DNA of 64,000 bases from Erinaceus europaeus (GCF_950295315.1 NC_080176.1:36345189-36409188); one strand, 5' to 3'. Numbered from the stretch's first letter, positions 11,581 to 23,929 are shown. Translations and numbers: made by a program. Notes: generated from the sequence alone by a model not told the origin.

Positions 11581-11944
11581 AAGAAGAATATGAGGCTGTA
11601 TTGAGTTTTCTGCATAGTTGGCATGATGCTCTCTGCTTTAAGCTTATATCTGTCTTAGCCCAGCCTGTCTTCCTCCTTCCCTCAGGAGTTTTTCTATGAA
11701 TAGGAAGGTTGACTGGGGACTTAGTATATCTGGGGAGTTTTACTTTTCATTAAGAAAATAGAGACTGGTGATGTGACTCAGTGGTGAATATGCAGGACTT
11801 TCATTCTTCAGGCCCAGAGTTCTATCACCAGAATTCACAAACTAAATAAAATAATAAAATTTAGACTGCACCCCTAAAGCATATTTCCTTAAGTGTTAAT
11901 ATTATCTCACTAGAAAGTGTAAAAAGAAAAACAAAAGGGAGGAA

Positions 11945-12240
11945 CTATCATTTGTCTTAGCAGGTCCTCCTTAGGTAAGACTTCACAGTAGGGTACTGGC
12001 ACTCAGCTGTGGTTCTATTTTTATAATTTTGAAATGTTCTGTCAATATCCTTTTCCGTGTATTTGATGGTTTCTGATCTCATGTCCATGTCTTTGATCCC
12101 TTTGAAGTTGACTTTTTTCATATTGACATGTGGTGGTCTTATTTCAGTCATCTTCATGTTTCAATTCAATTTTACCAGGCTCCTTTCTCCACTTAATGTT
12201 TTGGGATCCCCAATGGTCTACATCTTTAGGTCTTTCCTAT
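11945..12240 (-). mobile_element. Old L1-like ORF2 C-terminal fragment
   Basis: A 66-codon open stretch contains VNFKGIKDMDMRSETIKYTE, which parallels [20 protein letters not shown] of the young L1 copies. It is an older L1 (or HAL1-like) remnant. Confidence 0.65.
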
Positions 12241-12929
12241 AAAACTGATCAGACTTCCTAGAAAAGTCTTTTTAGTTCAAAGTGTAGTAGGACTGGCAAC
12301 TAGTATTCTGTTTGGCCAACTAAGTAAATGACAAGAATCTGAGAATTGGTTGCATTAACAAACTTAACTGAACCTGCTGCTGTCTCCCAAACTCTATCTT
12401 CTATAGATACTGAAGTTCAGTTATCTGATGGGAATGGAGGAGGTAGCACTTAACTGCACTGAAACTTGGAGAATATCTTACTATGATGACTTCATGAAAC
12501 ATGCTTTAAGTCAGTTACTCCTGGTTTCAGTAGTGCACCTTCTGGGACTACGGTGTAGTTCAGATTGTTTCTAGGCACTGCAATCCAATAGAATTTTCTA
12601 TGAAAATAGAAATCTAGTCAGTCCAATATGATAGTGACTGTACACATACAGGCATGTTAATGCTGCTGAGGAACATTAATTAATTTATTAATTAATTTAA
12701 CTAATTGAAGTAACTACATGGACTGTGGGTATCATTTTGGACAACTCAATTCTAGATTTTCTCTACTGCTGGCTTAAGAGTTGGCATTTGAATAAATTTT
12801 TTGACAATGAGCCTTGCCTTCGACATTTACCACCTTGCCATGATGCCATGATGTCCGTAGGTAATTTGCTCTGATGTTCTGTTCTTTGATAAACTAAGTG
12901 TACATTGCGGTGATTCAGCATTAGAAAAC

Positions 12930-13140
12930 ATTGTGTGGGAACTGCCTGTAGTGCACCCAGTAAAGCACACACCCATGCCTTGCCTGCAGAGGGAAGCTTC
13001 ATAAGTGGTGGAGCAGCTCTGCTGTTGTTTCTCTTCCTCTCCCTGTCTCCCTATTTCTAAGAAAGGGGGTGGGGGGAGGGGCAGACCACCAGGACTGGTG
13101 GAGTTTTCCAGACAAACCCCAGCAATAACCTTGATGGCAA
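12930..13140 (+). mobile_element. Old SINE with 3' module
   Basis: GTAGTGCACCCAGTAAAGCA..GAAGCTTCATAAGTGGTGGA.., then the module CCCCAGCAATAACCTTGATG at its end. It lies only about 145 nt before the CDRC exon. Confidence 0.65.
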
Positions 13141-13168
13141 CAAAAATGAAAACATTGCCTTCATCTAG

Positions 13169-13459
<291 letters not shown>

Positions 13460-13982
13460 TAGTAAGTTGGTTGCAGTCAACTGGGCTGTTTAACATTTTT
13501 CCTTTTAGGGGAAAGTATTTTTAAGTAGCTTTTCCCATCTTTATAGATTGAATGTTGTGTTTATTTTAATAAGGAAAGAACAGGGTACAAAAAAGGTGCA
13601 GATACGGTCTTTATCGCTTGTAAAGTGTCACCAGCTATAAAACAAGAAGCAAATTTTTTTGGACATGTCCATATTTGTTTCTTTGACTTTGCCTATAACC
13701 TATCTCTGACCATTTGGTAAAGTCAAATATAAAGCAGACTGGACTTGTTAATAGTAGTGGTGGTGTATAAGATTTTGGTGAGTATGGAACTTTTGCCTTT
13801 TTGAGTCTTTTTTTTTTTTTAAATAGCCTTTGTAACTTTATTCTTCTGTACTGAATTCTGGAAGCATTGGTGGCTATTCTACCTTTACTTATAGATTTTT
13901 TGCTTACAGATAGACTACTTTGAATGCCTAGTTTACATGCCAAGTTAATCATAAAAGAAGCAAATATACTTTGTCATTTATT

Positions 13983-14135
13983 TTTTTAAATATTTTATTT
14001 ATTTATTATTGAGAGGGATAGGAGAGAGAGAAAGAACCAAACATCACTCAGGTGCATGTGCTGCCAGGGATTGAACTCAGGACCTCATGTTAGAGACCAA
14101 CGTTTTATCCACTGCGCCACCTCCCGGACCACAAA
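13983..14135 (-). mobile_element. S4 SINE (tRNA-derived)
   Basis: TTTATTTATTATTGAGAGGG..CCACTGCGCCACCTCCCGGA. It carries the GGGATTGAACTCAGGACCTC box B region in reverse. Confidence 0.88.
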
Positions 14136-14302
14136 TATACTTGATTCTGCAGAGTGAACAAGCAAAGTACCTTGTCAATGCTAGTGTCAGAGAGCAACAC
14201 TGCTACTCTTCAGACTCCTTCCTAACTTCAGACTCCTTCCTAACATCATAGATAACAGATAGATAAATGATAACCCTTTGAGAGTTAAAAATCTTTAATA
14301 TG

Positions 14303-17300
14303 GGACAACTAGAAATACCAAAGGAGATTACCTGGGACCACAAGGCAGGACTAGAACGACTTCAGGAACCCACCAAAACACCAGTGAATGCAAACACCTG
14401 TGGCTCATGAGAGATTGAGTGGGAGTTGAGCCACCACTTCCACTCTGTTACCAACAAAAAGTCTGCTGAAGAGAAGAGAGGACTCTTCTAAGACTCACCA
14501 AATGCAACTGTGAGTCTCCATTGCTACCGCCCTCTGAGGCAGGAGCAGCAGGGAGGAGGTCCTGTGCTGACATCTGGGAACAGAGAACTGACCAGGAAAT
14601 TGAGGAGGAGATATACACCTTGGTGGCCTAGCAGTGGGGCTGTATAGTGGGAGCCTTTCCACATTGTTCTCCTGTTGAGAACATGGTGAATAATTACCAC
14701 AGAACCTACAGACTATAAATGGGACTTGTTTAGAAACTCACAGGGCCCAGTAGTGCTGCCTGGCTTGGCAGAGAAGCTGAATTGAACCTGGAGCTTTGGA
14801 TCCTTGGGGTGTGAGAGTCTCTCTGCATAACCACTGTGCTATCTCTCCCCCACCTGGCTTTATCTCTTGGTCAGGAGTGAGGGATTAAGCTAAGAAGCCT
14901 ACTTATACTTAAAAAGTCCTCAGGCTCCCATAGCCTACAAGGAAGAAAAAGAACAAAAGAGCCACTGTGCTCCAACAGCTACTGTGCTCCAACTCAGGGA
15001 TTGAAATAATATTGAAACAACTGTTAATTTCCACAACTGTGAACTCTTTAAGTACCTTACTTAGACACAAGTCAATCAATTCAAGAGTGATCAGTACTTT
15101 GAAAAGTACTGAGAGAGAGACCTCATAACATACTATATAAAATGGTTAAACCAACAAAAAGAAATATTGGAGAAATGAACCAGGACAAGAGTCCAGCTAA
15201 AAGCCCTCCAAAAGTTGGACCACAAAATACTGAGGTCAACATCTAAATGCTTGCTAAGGAAATAGTCAAAGGAGTGAGTAAAGAGCAACAAAAACAATAA
15301 AATATGTAGGAATAAGCTGAACCAAAGAAGTGAAAGGCTTGTATACTGAAAATTATGAGTCACTACTCAAGGAAATAGGAAAAGACATAAAGAAGTGAAA
15401 AGATATTCCATGTTCCTGGGCTGGAAAAATTAACATCATTAAAATGAATATACTACCCAGAGTCATATATAAATTTAATGCTATCCTCATCAAGATCCCA
15501 ACCACATTTTTTAGGAGAATAGAACAAATGCTATAAATGTTTATCGAGATCCAGAAAAGACCTAGAATTGCCAAAACAATCTTGAGAAGAAAGAACAGAA
15601 CTGGAGGCATCACACTCCCAGATATCAAGTTGTATTCTAGGGCCGTTGTAATCAAAACTGCTTGGTACTGGAACATGAATAGACACACTGACCAGTGGAA
15701 TAGAATTGAGAGACCAGGGAGTCAGGTGGTGGCACAGCAGGTTAAGTGCACATGGTGCAAAGCACAAGGACTGGCATAAGAATCCAGGTTAAAGCCCCTG
15801 GTTCCCCACCTGCAGGGAGTTGCTTCACAAGTGGTGAAGCAGGTCTACAGGTGTCTTTCTCTCCTCTTCTCTGTTTTCCCCTCTCCTCTCCATTTCTCTC
15901 TGTCCTATCCAACAACGTTGACATCAGTAACTACAACAATAAAACAAGGGCAACAAAAGGGAATAAATAAATAAATATTAAAGAAAAAAAAAAGGAAATG
16001 AGAGCCCAGAAGTAAGTCCCCACACCTATAGACATCTAATCTTTGACAAAGGTGCCCAGACTATTAAAAGGGGAAAGGTGAGTCTCTTGAAAAAATGTTG
16101 GAAAAAACAGGTTGAAACATGTAGAAGAATGAAACTGAACCACTATATTTCACCGAACACTAAAGTAAATTTCAAATGGATCAAGGACTTGGATGTTAGA
16201 CCAGAAACTATCAGATACTTACAGGAAAATGTTGGCAGAACTGTTTCCCGCATAAACTTTAAAGACATCTTCAATGATGATCCAATTACAAAGAAGACTA
16301 AGGCAAGCATAAACCTACGGAACTACATCAAATTAAATGGCTTCTTTGCAGCAAAAGAAACCACTACCCAAACCAAGAGACCCCTCACAGAATGGGAGAA
16401 AATCTTTACATGCCATACATCAGACAAGAATTTAATAACCAAAATATATAAAGAGCTTGCCAAACTCAACAACAAAAAAGCAAATAACTCCATCCAAAAA
16501 TGGGGAGAGAACATGGACAGAATATTCACAACAAGAGATCCAAAAGGCCAAGAAACACATGAAAAAATGCTCCAAGTCTTTGAGTGTCAGAGAACTGCAA
16601 ATAAAGACAACAATGAGATATCACTTCACTCCTGTGAGAATGTCATACATCAGAAAAGGTAGCAGCAACAAATTCTGGAGAGGGTGTGGGATCAAAGGGA
16701 CCCTCCTTCACTGCTGGTGGGAATGTCAATTGGTCCAACCCCTGTGGAGTGCAGTCTGGAGAACTCTCATATGGCTAGAAATGGACCTACCCTATGACCC
16801 TGCAATTCCTCTCCTGGGGATATATCCTAAGGAACTCAACACACCCATCCAAAAAGATTTATGTACACCTATGTTCATAGCAGCACAGTTTGTAATAGCC
16901 AAAACCTGGAAGCAACCCAGGTGTCCAACAGCAGATGAGTGACTGAGCAAATTGTGGTATATATACACAAGGGAATACTACTCAGTTATAAAAAATGGTG
17001 ACTTCACCATTTTCAGCCCATCTTGGATGGAGCTTGAAGAAATCATGTTAAATGAAATAAGTCAGAAACAGAAGGATGAATATGGGATGATCTCACTCTC
17101 AGGCAGAAGATGAAAAAGATCAGAAGAGAACACACAAGTAGAACCTGAACTGGAGTTGGCGTATTGCACCAAAGTAAAAGAGTTTGTGGTTGGTGGGGTC
17201 GTTGAAGAGTACTGGTACCAAAAGGATAACAGCGGACCTAGTGGGGTTTGTATTATTATGTGGAAAACAGAAATGTTATGCATGTACAAAGTATTGTATT

Positions 17301-17346
17301 TACTGTCGAATGTAAAACATTAATCCCCCAATTAAGAAATTTAAAG
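14303..17346 (+). mobile_element. L1 with both ends but a large internal deletion (sense)
   Basis: Flanked by AAATCTTTAATATG at 14289-14302 and 17347-17360. It starts with L1 5'UTR-like sequence (compare the reverse of 58600-59290). It enters ORF1 at 15142 (first residues MVK) and then, near 15295, jumps to late ORF2 (LTKEVKxLYTEN-like). The rest of ORF2 (about 15300-17090) and the 3' end follow. Roughly 3.5 kb of ORF1/ORF2 is absent. Frames are broken, and an S1 SINE sits at 15716-15990. It is the only large L1 in the same orientation as RBBP8. Confidence 0.88.
15716..15990 (+). mobile_element. S1 SINE inside the deleted L1
   Basis: GGGAGTCAGGTGGTGGCACA head and GGGCAACAAAAGGGAATAAA tail. 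The L1 sequence continues on both sides with an ATTGAGAG/AATGAGAG duplication. Confidence 0.9.
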
Positions 17347-17957
17347 AAATCTTTAATATGCAGTTGACTATAAAATGCTCAGGTTAATTAAAATAATACT
17401 TAAATAAAAGATAATATATAAAAAGGTACACATGGAACCTTACAAATAAGCTATTATATAAAGAATTCCTTGGGCAAAATTATGTATCTATTTGTCTTTT
17501 TTTTTTTTTTTTTATGGCAGTCTACTGCAATCCTTTGTTTAAAAAGTAGTTCACCATACTGGGGATAAGACTGTACAAACGTTGCATTTGTGAGGCTCTG
17601 GGTTCGATTCTGATACTGCTTTAGTAGTTGCTCTTCTGCCTATTCTTATTTCATGTGCATTGCCCACATTAGTCCACATCTGCATTATTTTAGTCATTGT
17701 TTGATTTGTCATTGTTTTTTTTTTTCTTCTCAATTTGCTGCATACTTTCTGCTAAAAACTATCACATATATCTGTCAAATTTTTAAGATTTCCAAACCTG
17801 GTTTTGAAGGTTTCCTATCCTTTAGTATATTCAATCTTTCTTTTGAATTTTGTTCCAATCCTTTGGAAAAAATATCACCTATAGACCTCAGATGACCTCT
17901 CTTTGATGGATCCTTTCCAAGTCATCCCAAGAAAGGTTATCAAAGTAACTTATTTTA

Positions 17958-18142
17958 TTTATTTATTATTGTATAGAAACAGAGAGAAATTGAGAGGGAA
18001 GGAGGAGATAAAGAGAAAGAAAGAGACAGAGACACCTGCAACCCTGCTTTACCACTTGTGAAGATTTCCCCCTGCTGGTGGGGACCAGTGGTTTGAACCT
18101 GGATCCTTCCACACTCTAATGTGTGTGGTTAACCTGGCCCCA
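17958..18142 (-). mobile_element. S2 SINE (tRNA-derived)
   Basis: Reverse of the unit with CTATCCAATAAATAAAG-like tail and GGTTCAAACC box. AGTAACTTATTTTATT-like repeats flank it. Confidence 0.88.
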
Positions 18143-18245
18143 GTAACTTATTTTTTTATCTTACCTCTCTTTAGACTACATTGTCCACGTCTTAAGTTTT
18201 TATATCCCCTCAGTTTAGTATCCTTATATACAATAAACTGTAATG

Positions 18246-18266
18246 TGTGTGTGTGTGTGTGTGTGT
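18246..18266 (+). repeat. GT microsatellite
   Basis: About ten GT units. Confidence 0.95.
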
Positions 18267-18282
18267 TCAATTAAAAAGATGT

Positions 18283-18425
18283 GTGGTCCAGGAGGTGGCG
18301 GGGTGGATAAAGCTTTGGACTCTCAAGTATCAGGTCCTGAGTTTGATCCCCAGCAGCACATGTACCAAAGTGATATCTGGTTCTTTCTCTTTTCTCATTA
18401 ATAAATAAAGGAAAAAGAAAAAATG
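18283..18425 (+). mobile_element. S4 SINE
   Basis: GGTCCAGGAGGTGGCGGGGT..GGTCCTGAGTTTGATCCCCA..CTCATTAATAAATAAAGG. Confidence 0.9.
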
Positions 18426-19272
18426 AGGAATTTAAATTTAAAATAAGGAATTTAAATAAAAAAGATGCATTCAGGTTTGTAAAGTACTAAATATTAATAA
18501 TTTTTAAAAACATAATTAATGTCTTTTTTAAAAGTTATTTGTATTTTTGTGGCTTGATATCTTGGTTACACTCTTTGGTAAGCCACATGCTTAACCAGTT
18601 AAACCATATTCAGTTAATAGTTAATATGAACTTTTTGCTGTATACCATGGAAATTTGAGTCCCAAATTGGATTTCTGCTTTATAAGTTAAACATGAATAT
18701 TTGAAATTTTAACTGAATTAAATCTAAATAAATAGCTACTATTGTGTTGTCAGAACAGTCATATTTTTCTATGCAAAAATGTGTCATAACTTTTCTGACA
18801 ACCTGACATTTCAGTAGATTTGTTTGGACTACTAATATCATGAATGAAGCATAGACTAGGACAGAGGGGAAAAATTTTGACTTAAGTGTGCTAATGCTAT
18901 AAAAATTACAGTGTTATTGCTTATATTACTCTTATGATTGAATTATTAAAAATAAATTATTCTCATTAAAATGGTATTTGAGATTAATGGGATAGAAGAA
19001 CCAGATGGAATGCTTCTTGTCCACAGTGTGCATATTTGGACTCTACTCCCCAGTAAATGATGAACTCCTTCTTGTTTACCCTCATCCATTACAGAAAAGG
19101 ATCAGTTAATCAGTTACATTTAACTGGCACAACATGAGATGCATTTACACTTCCTAGCAACACATTTGTGCAGTAGCTTTGACCTGATATGACTTCAAAA
19201 TTGAAACTATAATTTCTCCAGTTGTTTAAATTATTGAAATATCTTGCTGTACGTGTTTATATACTTATAATA

Positions 19273-19335
19273 TATACTTATAATATGTGTTTCTTTTTCA
19301 CATTATACTTATAATATGTGTTTCTTTTTCACATT
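19273..19335 (+). repeat. Tandem duplication before an RBBP8 acceptor
   Basis: A unit of about 31 bp (ATACTTATAATATGTGTTTC then TTTTTCACATT) occurs twice in direct succession, ending 9 nt before the exon at 19345. Confidence 0.93.
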
Positions 19336-19344
19336 ATGTTTAAG

Positions 19345-19411
19345 TGAATGAAAAGAATTTTCTTCAGGAAGAAAATAAAAAGCTTTCTGAACAGCTGCAG
19401 CAGAAAATTGA
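19345..19411 (+). CDS. RBBP8: RBBP8 exon, coiled-coil segment
   Basis: This 67-nt exon (2 + 63 + 2 nt) has acceptor TTTAAG and donor GTGAGT. It encodes NEKNFLQEENKKLSEQLQQK followed by IE, the continuation of the N-terminal coiled coil (about human 121-143). The acceptor is preceded by a direct repeat of about 31 bp (19273-19335), so the polypyrimidine region exists twice. Codon phase matches both neighbouring exons. Confidence 0.96.
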
Positions 19412-19511
19412 GTGAGTACTTTTTCTAAATTACACTATAATATTGAATATCTTCCCTTAACTTTGTTCAATTAATTCTAGCATGCAAACTGTAAAAATGT
19501 ACTAAGAGTTT

Positions 19512-19735
19512 TAAGTGGGGGGCCTGATATTGGCTCACAGTAGAATGCTCTTTACCATGTTCAAGGACCTGGTTTCAAACTACCAGTATCCAACTACAGG
19601 GGAATCTTCACTAGTGGTGGAGTAATGCAGCAGGTATCCCCTTTCTGCTTCTCACTTTCTTTTTTTTTTTTTTAAAGTTAGAAATGGTGGAATCATGCAG
19701 ACCCTAAGCTCCAGTGATAACCATGGTGATAAAAA
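19512..19735 (+). mobile_element. Old SINE with 3' module
   Basis: TTGGCTCACAGTAGAATGCT..TTCACTAGTGGTGGAGTAAT.., then the tail module ending CCAGTGATAACCATGGTGAT. Confidence 0.62.
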
Positions 19736-19971
19736 GAGTACAACGTAGCTATCTAGAAAAAGGAAATAAAAAGAGTCTGCTAGGAGCAATGAAGTCATAG
19801 AAGCATAAAGCCACTCTGAATCCCTGGTGACAGGGAATAGATAGATAAGACAGGCAGATAGACAGATATATATACACACATACATATAAAAGATTAATTT
19901 ATTAATGAGAAAGTAAGGTTGGGGGCAGGAGTAGGACCAGGAAGAGGAGAGAAAACAAAAGAGTATCTCAG

Positions 19972-20245
19972 CAGTCAGGTGGTGGTGCACCTAGTTAAGC
20001 ACACATATCACTATGCCCAAGGACCTGGGATCGAGCCCCAACTCTCCACCTATAGGGGGAACACTTAAAGAGCAATGAAGCACGTCTGCAGGTATCTTTC
20101 CCTGTTACCATCTCCCCTTCCTCACCTCAATTTCTCATTATCTTGTCAAATAAAAAAATAGAAAGAAAAAAAGGAGGGAATAGCTGCTGGGAGCAGTGGA
20201 TTGGTAGTGCCCACACCGATCCCCGGTGATAAAACTTAGTGGCAA
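19972..20245 (+). mobile_element. SINE with 3' module
   Basis: CAGTCAGGTGGTGGTGCACC..GGGATCGAGCCCCAACTCTC.., tail module GGGAGCAGTGGATTGGTAGT..CCCCGGTGATAAAAC. Confidence 0.78.
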
Positions 20246-20279
20246 AATTCAAAAAGAAATAAAGATATAAAACCAGAAT

Positions 20280-20370
20280 ATCACTCTGCCTTACGTGTTT
20301 CTTGGGATTGAACTCAAGATCTCTTGCTTGAGGATCCAGTGCTTTATCCACTGCACTCATTTCCAGGTAT
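20280..20370 (-). mobile_element. S4 SINE fragment
   Basis: TTGGGATTGAACTCAAGATC..GTGCTTTATCCACTGCACTC. Confidence 0.7.
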
Positions 20371-20407
20371 TTGTTACAGATTTTGCAACTTGAGAAATAG
20401 GTCATCT

Positions 20408-20545
20408 GGGAGAGGGCTGGATTTCTATGCCTGAAGCTCCCAATTCAAGAACTTCCTCATCACCACATGTATTCATGAATGGTGCTCTGACACAGAGTGG
20501 TACTCTGGCTCCTTTCCTGTCTCTACCTCTCATATAAATAAACCT
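20408..20545 (+). mobile_element. S3 SINE, diverged
   Basis: GAGAGGGCTGGATTTCTATG...CTCATATAAATAAACC. Confidence 0.7.
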
Positions 20546-21114
20546 TTTTTCAAAGTTACAGATTTCATTATTAATGATAAAATATACTATTAAATACAAT
20601 AAAGTATAAAAAAATATATACTATTGAATACAATAAAGGGTATAAAGAAAAATGACATTTTTGTTCATGTTTTGAAGTCTACTCCAGGAGTGTAAAAAGC
20701 ATCTTTTAGGCTAGTATATGAGTACATAGAGAAAATTTAATGTTTATAAATAATTATTTAAATATTCACATTTTAAATTTTCAATTTTTGTTATCTTCTA
20801 GTCCTATCTCAGAAGCTTTATAAAAATAAGTCAAACAAGTATATCTTTCTATACTCTTCTTAGACCTAGAAAACTTTTTTCTCTGTTTTTCTAATCATCC
20901 TGATTATTCAAAGTAGCTTTATTATCTCTTTTTCAGTGAGAAAAACAAAGCTCACAAAAGTCAAATAGCCAGTCACTCGGATCTATAGCTTCTGACTTTA
21001 ATGCTTCTGTTTTCTCTTAGTGTCAGAAATCTTTTTCTGGATGTGATCTGATGTATACTGAGTATACATTTTACTCACCTTATTTCCCGTGTATAAATAT
21101 ATTTTATTTAAGAT

Positions 21115-21335
21115 TTCTTTTTTCTTTTTTTATCTTTATTTATTTATTGGATAGAGATGGCCAGAAATCTAGAGGGAAGGGAATGATAGAAAGAGAGAGG
21201 CAGAGAGACATCTGCAACACTACTTCACCACTCACAAAGCTTTCCCCCTGCAGGTGGGGGCCAGGGGCTCGAACCTAGGTCATGTGCACTGTAACATGTG
21301 CGCTCAACCAGGTGCGTCACCATCTGGCCCCTTAT
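21115..21335 (-). mobile_element. S2 SINE
   Basis: TATTTATTGGATAGAGATGG...AGGTGCGTCACCATCTGGCC; reverse of S2. Confidence 0.9.
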
Positions 21336-21829
21336 TTTTCACTTATATAAATATTATATAATATATATCTTTAAAAGTTAGGATTCATAGATGGGAACAA
21401 ACAACAAAGTCCCCTTTCATCCAGGTTTTAAGGAGCTCAAGTTTCGCAGAAAATTTGGGATGAGAAAGGCTTAACTAAAACACTGTACTGCAGTTTAAAA
21501 CTTTATAGAAACTAAAAAGTAAATTTAAGGTTTAGACTAGTTTATGATGGTGTTACAAGTTTTTTAAAGATTTTACTGCACTTGAGAGGACCTCTACAAT
21601 ATTTTTGGTATAGACTATGTAAATGTAATATCATTTTGGCTTAATATATACTGTCTGATGTCTGAACACATTCTCACAGATGGAATCAATGTCTTTATGG
21701 TATAATTTTATGTGACTACTGTCCAATAGAATTTTTATAGCTCTCCTATGTGATTAGCACACTGAGTATTGGTAGCAAAGGGAATTTGATGGTAGGTAAT
21801 AGATAAGGAAAGAAGGCTATGAGAGCAGA

Positions 21830-22020
21830 CTGAGGTCGTCAAACAATATATGTGAAAATGGGTTCAGCTACCCTGTCCTGGCCCCTCCTGTATTAGGGGA
21901 GAGCTCCCTGAGCGGTGAAGCAGGGTTGCAAGTATCTATCTCTCACTTTCTCTCTCCCTCTCTCTTCCTTGCCCCTCTCAGTTTCTCTTATTCCTATCAA
22001 GTATAAGGAAAAGTAATTAA
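21830..22020 (+). mobile_element. SINE fragment
   Basis: GAGCTCCCTGAGCGGTGAAG..CCCTCTCAGTTTCTCTTATT; head lost or diverged. Confidence 0.6.
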
Positions 22021-22071
22021 AAATGAAAATATAGACACTTTTTAATTATACTCGTTCAGTATGTTGAAATA

Positions 22072-22522
22072 TGTTGGGTTGCGTCACAGGGTAGAGAGAA
22101 GAGACCAGGAACTCATGGTGGAGTGGGAACACAAATCTTTATTCACAAGGGTGCCCCAGAGTTGGGTGTGAGCACAGCGGTTTAGGCCACGTGGAGCTAG
22201 CAAAATGGCCTCCTCCCACTATGCCTACCAGCCCTTCTCCAGGTCTTCTCCGGGTCAGAACATGGAAGAGAAAAGAGAGCGAAACCGGAATAGCAGCGGG
22301 ATTTATAGGGTAAAGACAGAAGTGGCAAGTCGGGAATGGGATTGGCTAGGAAAGGGTGGAGAGAGGCAAAAGGCATGCTGGGAAGGTAGAAGCATCCATA
22401 GCAACTGTTGTGATGGTTTTAACTGAATTAACAATACCCTGAGGGGATAACATGGTGGGGATATTTCAGGCAAAACAATGATTATGTAAATAGAGCAGGG
22501 GGGCTGGCTTTAAGGCCCAACA
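22072..22522 (-). repeat. LTR (complete) of the second ERV
   Basis: A 451-bp LTR with TG...CA ends, a TATAAAT-like box around 22300 and AATAAA near 22140 on the - strand. The stretch with AATAAAGATTTGTGTTC is shared with the LTRs of the first provirus, so the families are related. Confidence 0.85.
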
Positions 22523-22535
22523 TCTCCCCCTTTCT

Positions 22536-22887
22536 TTCTTTTTTTTTTTTCCTCCAGGGTTATTGCTGGGTTCAGTGCCTGCACCATGAATCCACCGCTC
22601 CTGGAGGCCATTTTTCCCCCTTTTTGTTGCCCCAGTTGTTGCAGCCTTGTTGCGGTTATTATTGCCATTGTTGACGTTGCTTTGTTGTTGGATAGGATAG
22701 AGAGAAATGGAGAGAGGAGGGGAAGACAGAGAGAGAGGGGAAAGATAGACACCTGCAGACCTGCTTCACCGCCCATGAAGCAACTCCCCTGCAGGTGGGG
22801 AGCTGGGGGCTCGAACCGGGATCCTTACGCCGGTCCCTGCGCTTTGCGCCACATGTGCTTAACCCACTGCGCCACCGCCCAACTCCC
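22536..22887 (-). mobile_element. S1 SINE with extra 3' module, in the second ERV
   Basis: The body is followed (on the - strand) by an A-rich link and the module GGAGCGGTGGATTCATGGTG..CCCAGCAATAACCCTGGAGG. CTCCCCCTTTCTTT flanks both sides. Confidence 0.9.
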
Positions 22888-23653
22888 TCCCCCTTTCTTT
22901 TTATCTAATGGCTATAGTATCAGAAATGTGAGGTGCTTTGTGAGGCAGGGAGTCTGATAGGACGAGGCACACCTTTGGGTTTACTACTGTCCTTCCTTGC
23001 TCAACCTCTCTATAGAGAGAGACTAACAGGATTGACACACTCCTCAGGTTCAAGTCCTGCCAAGCTCAACCACATCCTCACAATTTCCCAATATCTCCCT
23101 TTTTCCAATGGCCATAGTTAAATGGGTCAATGTCTGTAAAAGACTCCATCTCTGACAGAGGAATAGTAGTGTAGGGGTGAACAGAAACCTGTTGGGCAGA
23201 AACCTAAATGATATCGTGCAGGCGTTTTTAAAAGAACTGGAATAAGACGGAGCGATAAGTAAGAGTAGCAAGGGACAGCGTGAGACTGAAGAGAGGCCTG
23301 ATAGGCAGAAAGGGGCTGCCTGATGGGCAGAAATGGGGCGCTGCCTGATAGGCGGGGGAGTGGAGGCCTGATAGGCTGAGGGGCAAGAGGGGTGATCTGG
23401 CATTGCAAAGTTCCGAGACAGCTGGCTGCAGGGTCCATGGACTGCTACAGTCAGTCCTCAAGAAGTCCAGCAGTATAAAGGGAGTGTCCAAAGGTGTACC
23501 AGCAAGTCTGATAGAAGCATCAGTCCAATGCCAACAACCAGGAGAAGAAATGCTGCACCTCTATCTCGATGGGGGAGGACAGCCACTGGAACTTTGCTTC
23601 TCTGTAGAGAGTGAGCTGAAACCGCCAAAAGGTGACAGGTGAAGCAGAAGCAG

Positions 23654-23929
23654 AATCCAATCCCATTCCTGACTTGCTACTTCTGTCTTTACCCTATAAA
23701 TCCCACTGCTGTTCTGGTTTCGCTTTTTTTCTCTTCCGCATCCTGACCTGGAGAAGACCTGGAGAAGGGCTGGTGGGCATAGTGGGAAGCGGCCATTTTG
23801 CTAGCTCCACATGGCCTAAACCGCTGTGCTCACAGCCAACTCTGGGGTGTCCGCGTAAATAAAGATTTGTGTTCCTGTTCTGCCACGAGTTCCTGGCCTC
23901 TTCTCTCTACCCCGTGCCACAACCCGACA
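23654..23929 (+). repeat. LTR 3' part in inverted orientation
   Basis: It matches the reverse complement of 22072-22345 along its length, ending ACAACCCGACA. It includes the TATAAATC region and AATAAAGATTTG. The left border is abrupt, next to internal ERV sequence. Confidence 0.87.

Larger units (their letters stand above)
22072..23929 (-). mobile_element. Second ERV, rearranged, with inverted LTR ends
   Basis: 22072-22522 is a complete - strand LTR (TGTTGGG...CCAACA on that strand) followed by a purine tract. 23080-23650 resembles the 3' internal region of the first provirus (compare 2200-2460). From about 23654 to 23929 the last ~275 bp of the same LTR appears again, but on the + strand. 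Both outer ends are therefore U5 ends. The whole is flanked by GAAATA at 22066-22071 and 23930-23935. An S1 SINE sits at 22536-22887. 22900-23090 may be part of another LTR. No coding frames were recognised. Confidence 0.85.

Noticed and set aside
15142..15330. Junction in the deleted L1 as a spliced (SpIRE-like) copy
   Set aside because: No GT at the left border of the missing segment. The joint is better explained by deletion with microhomology, although the source copy is not known.
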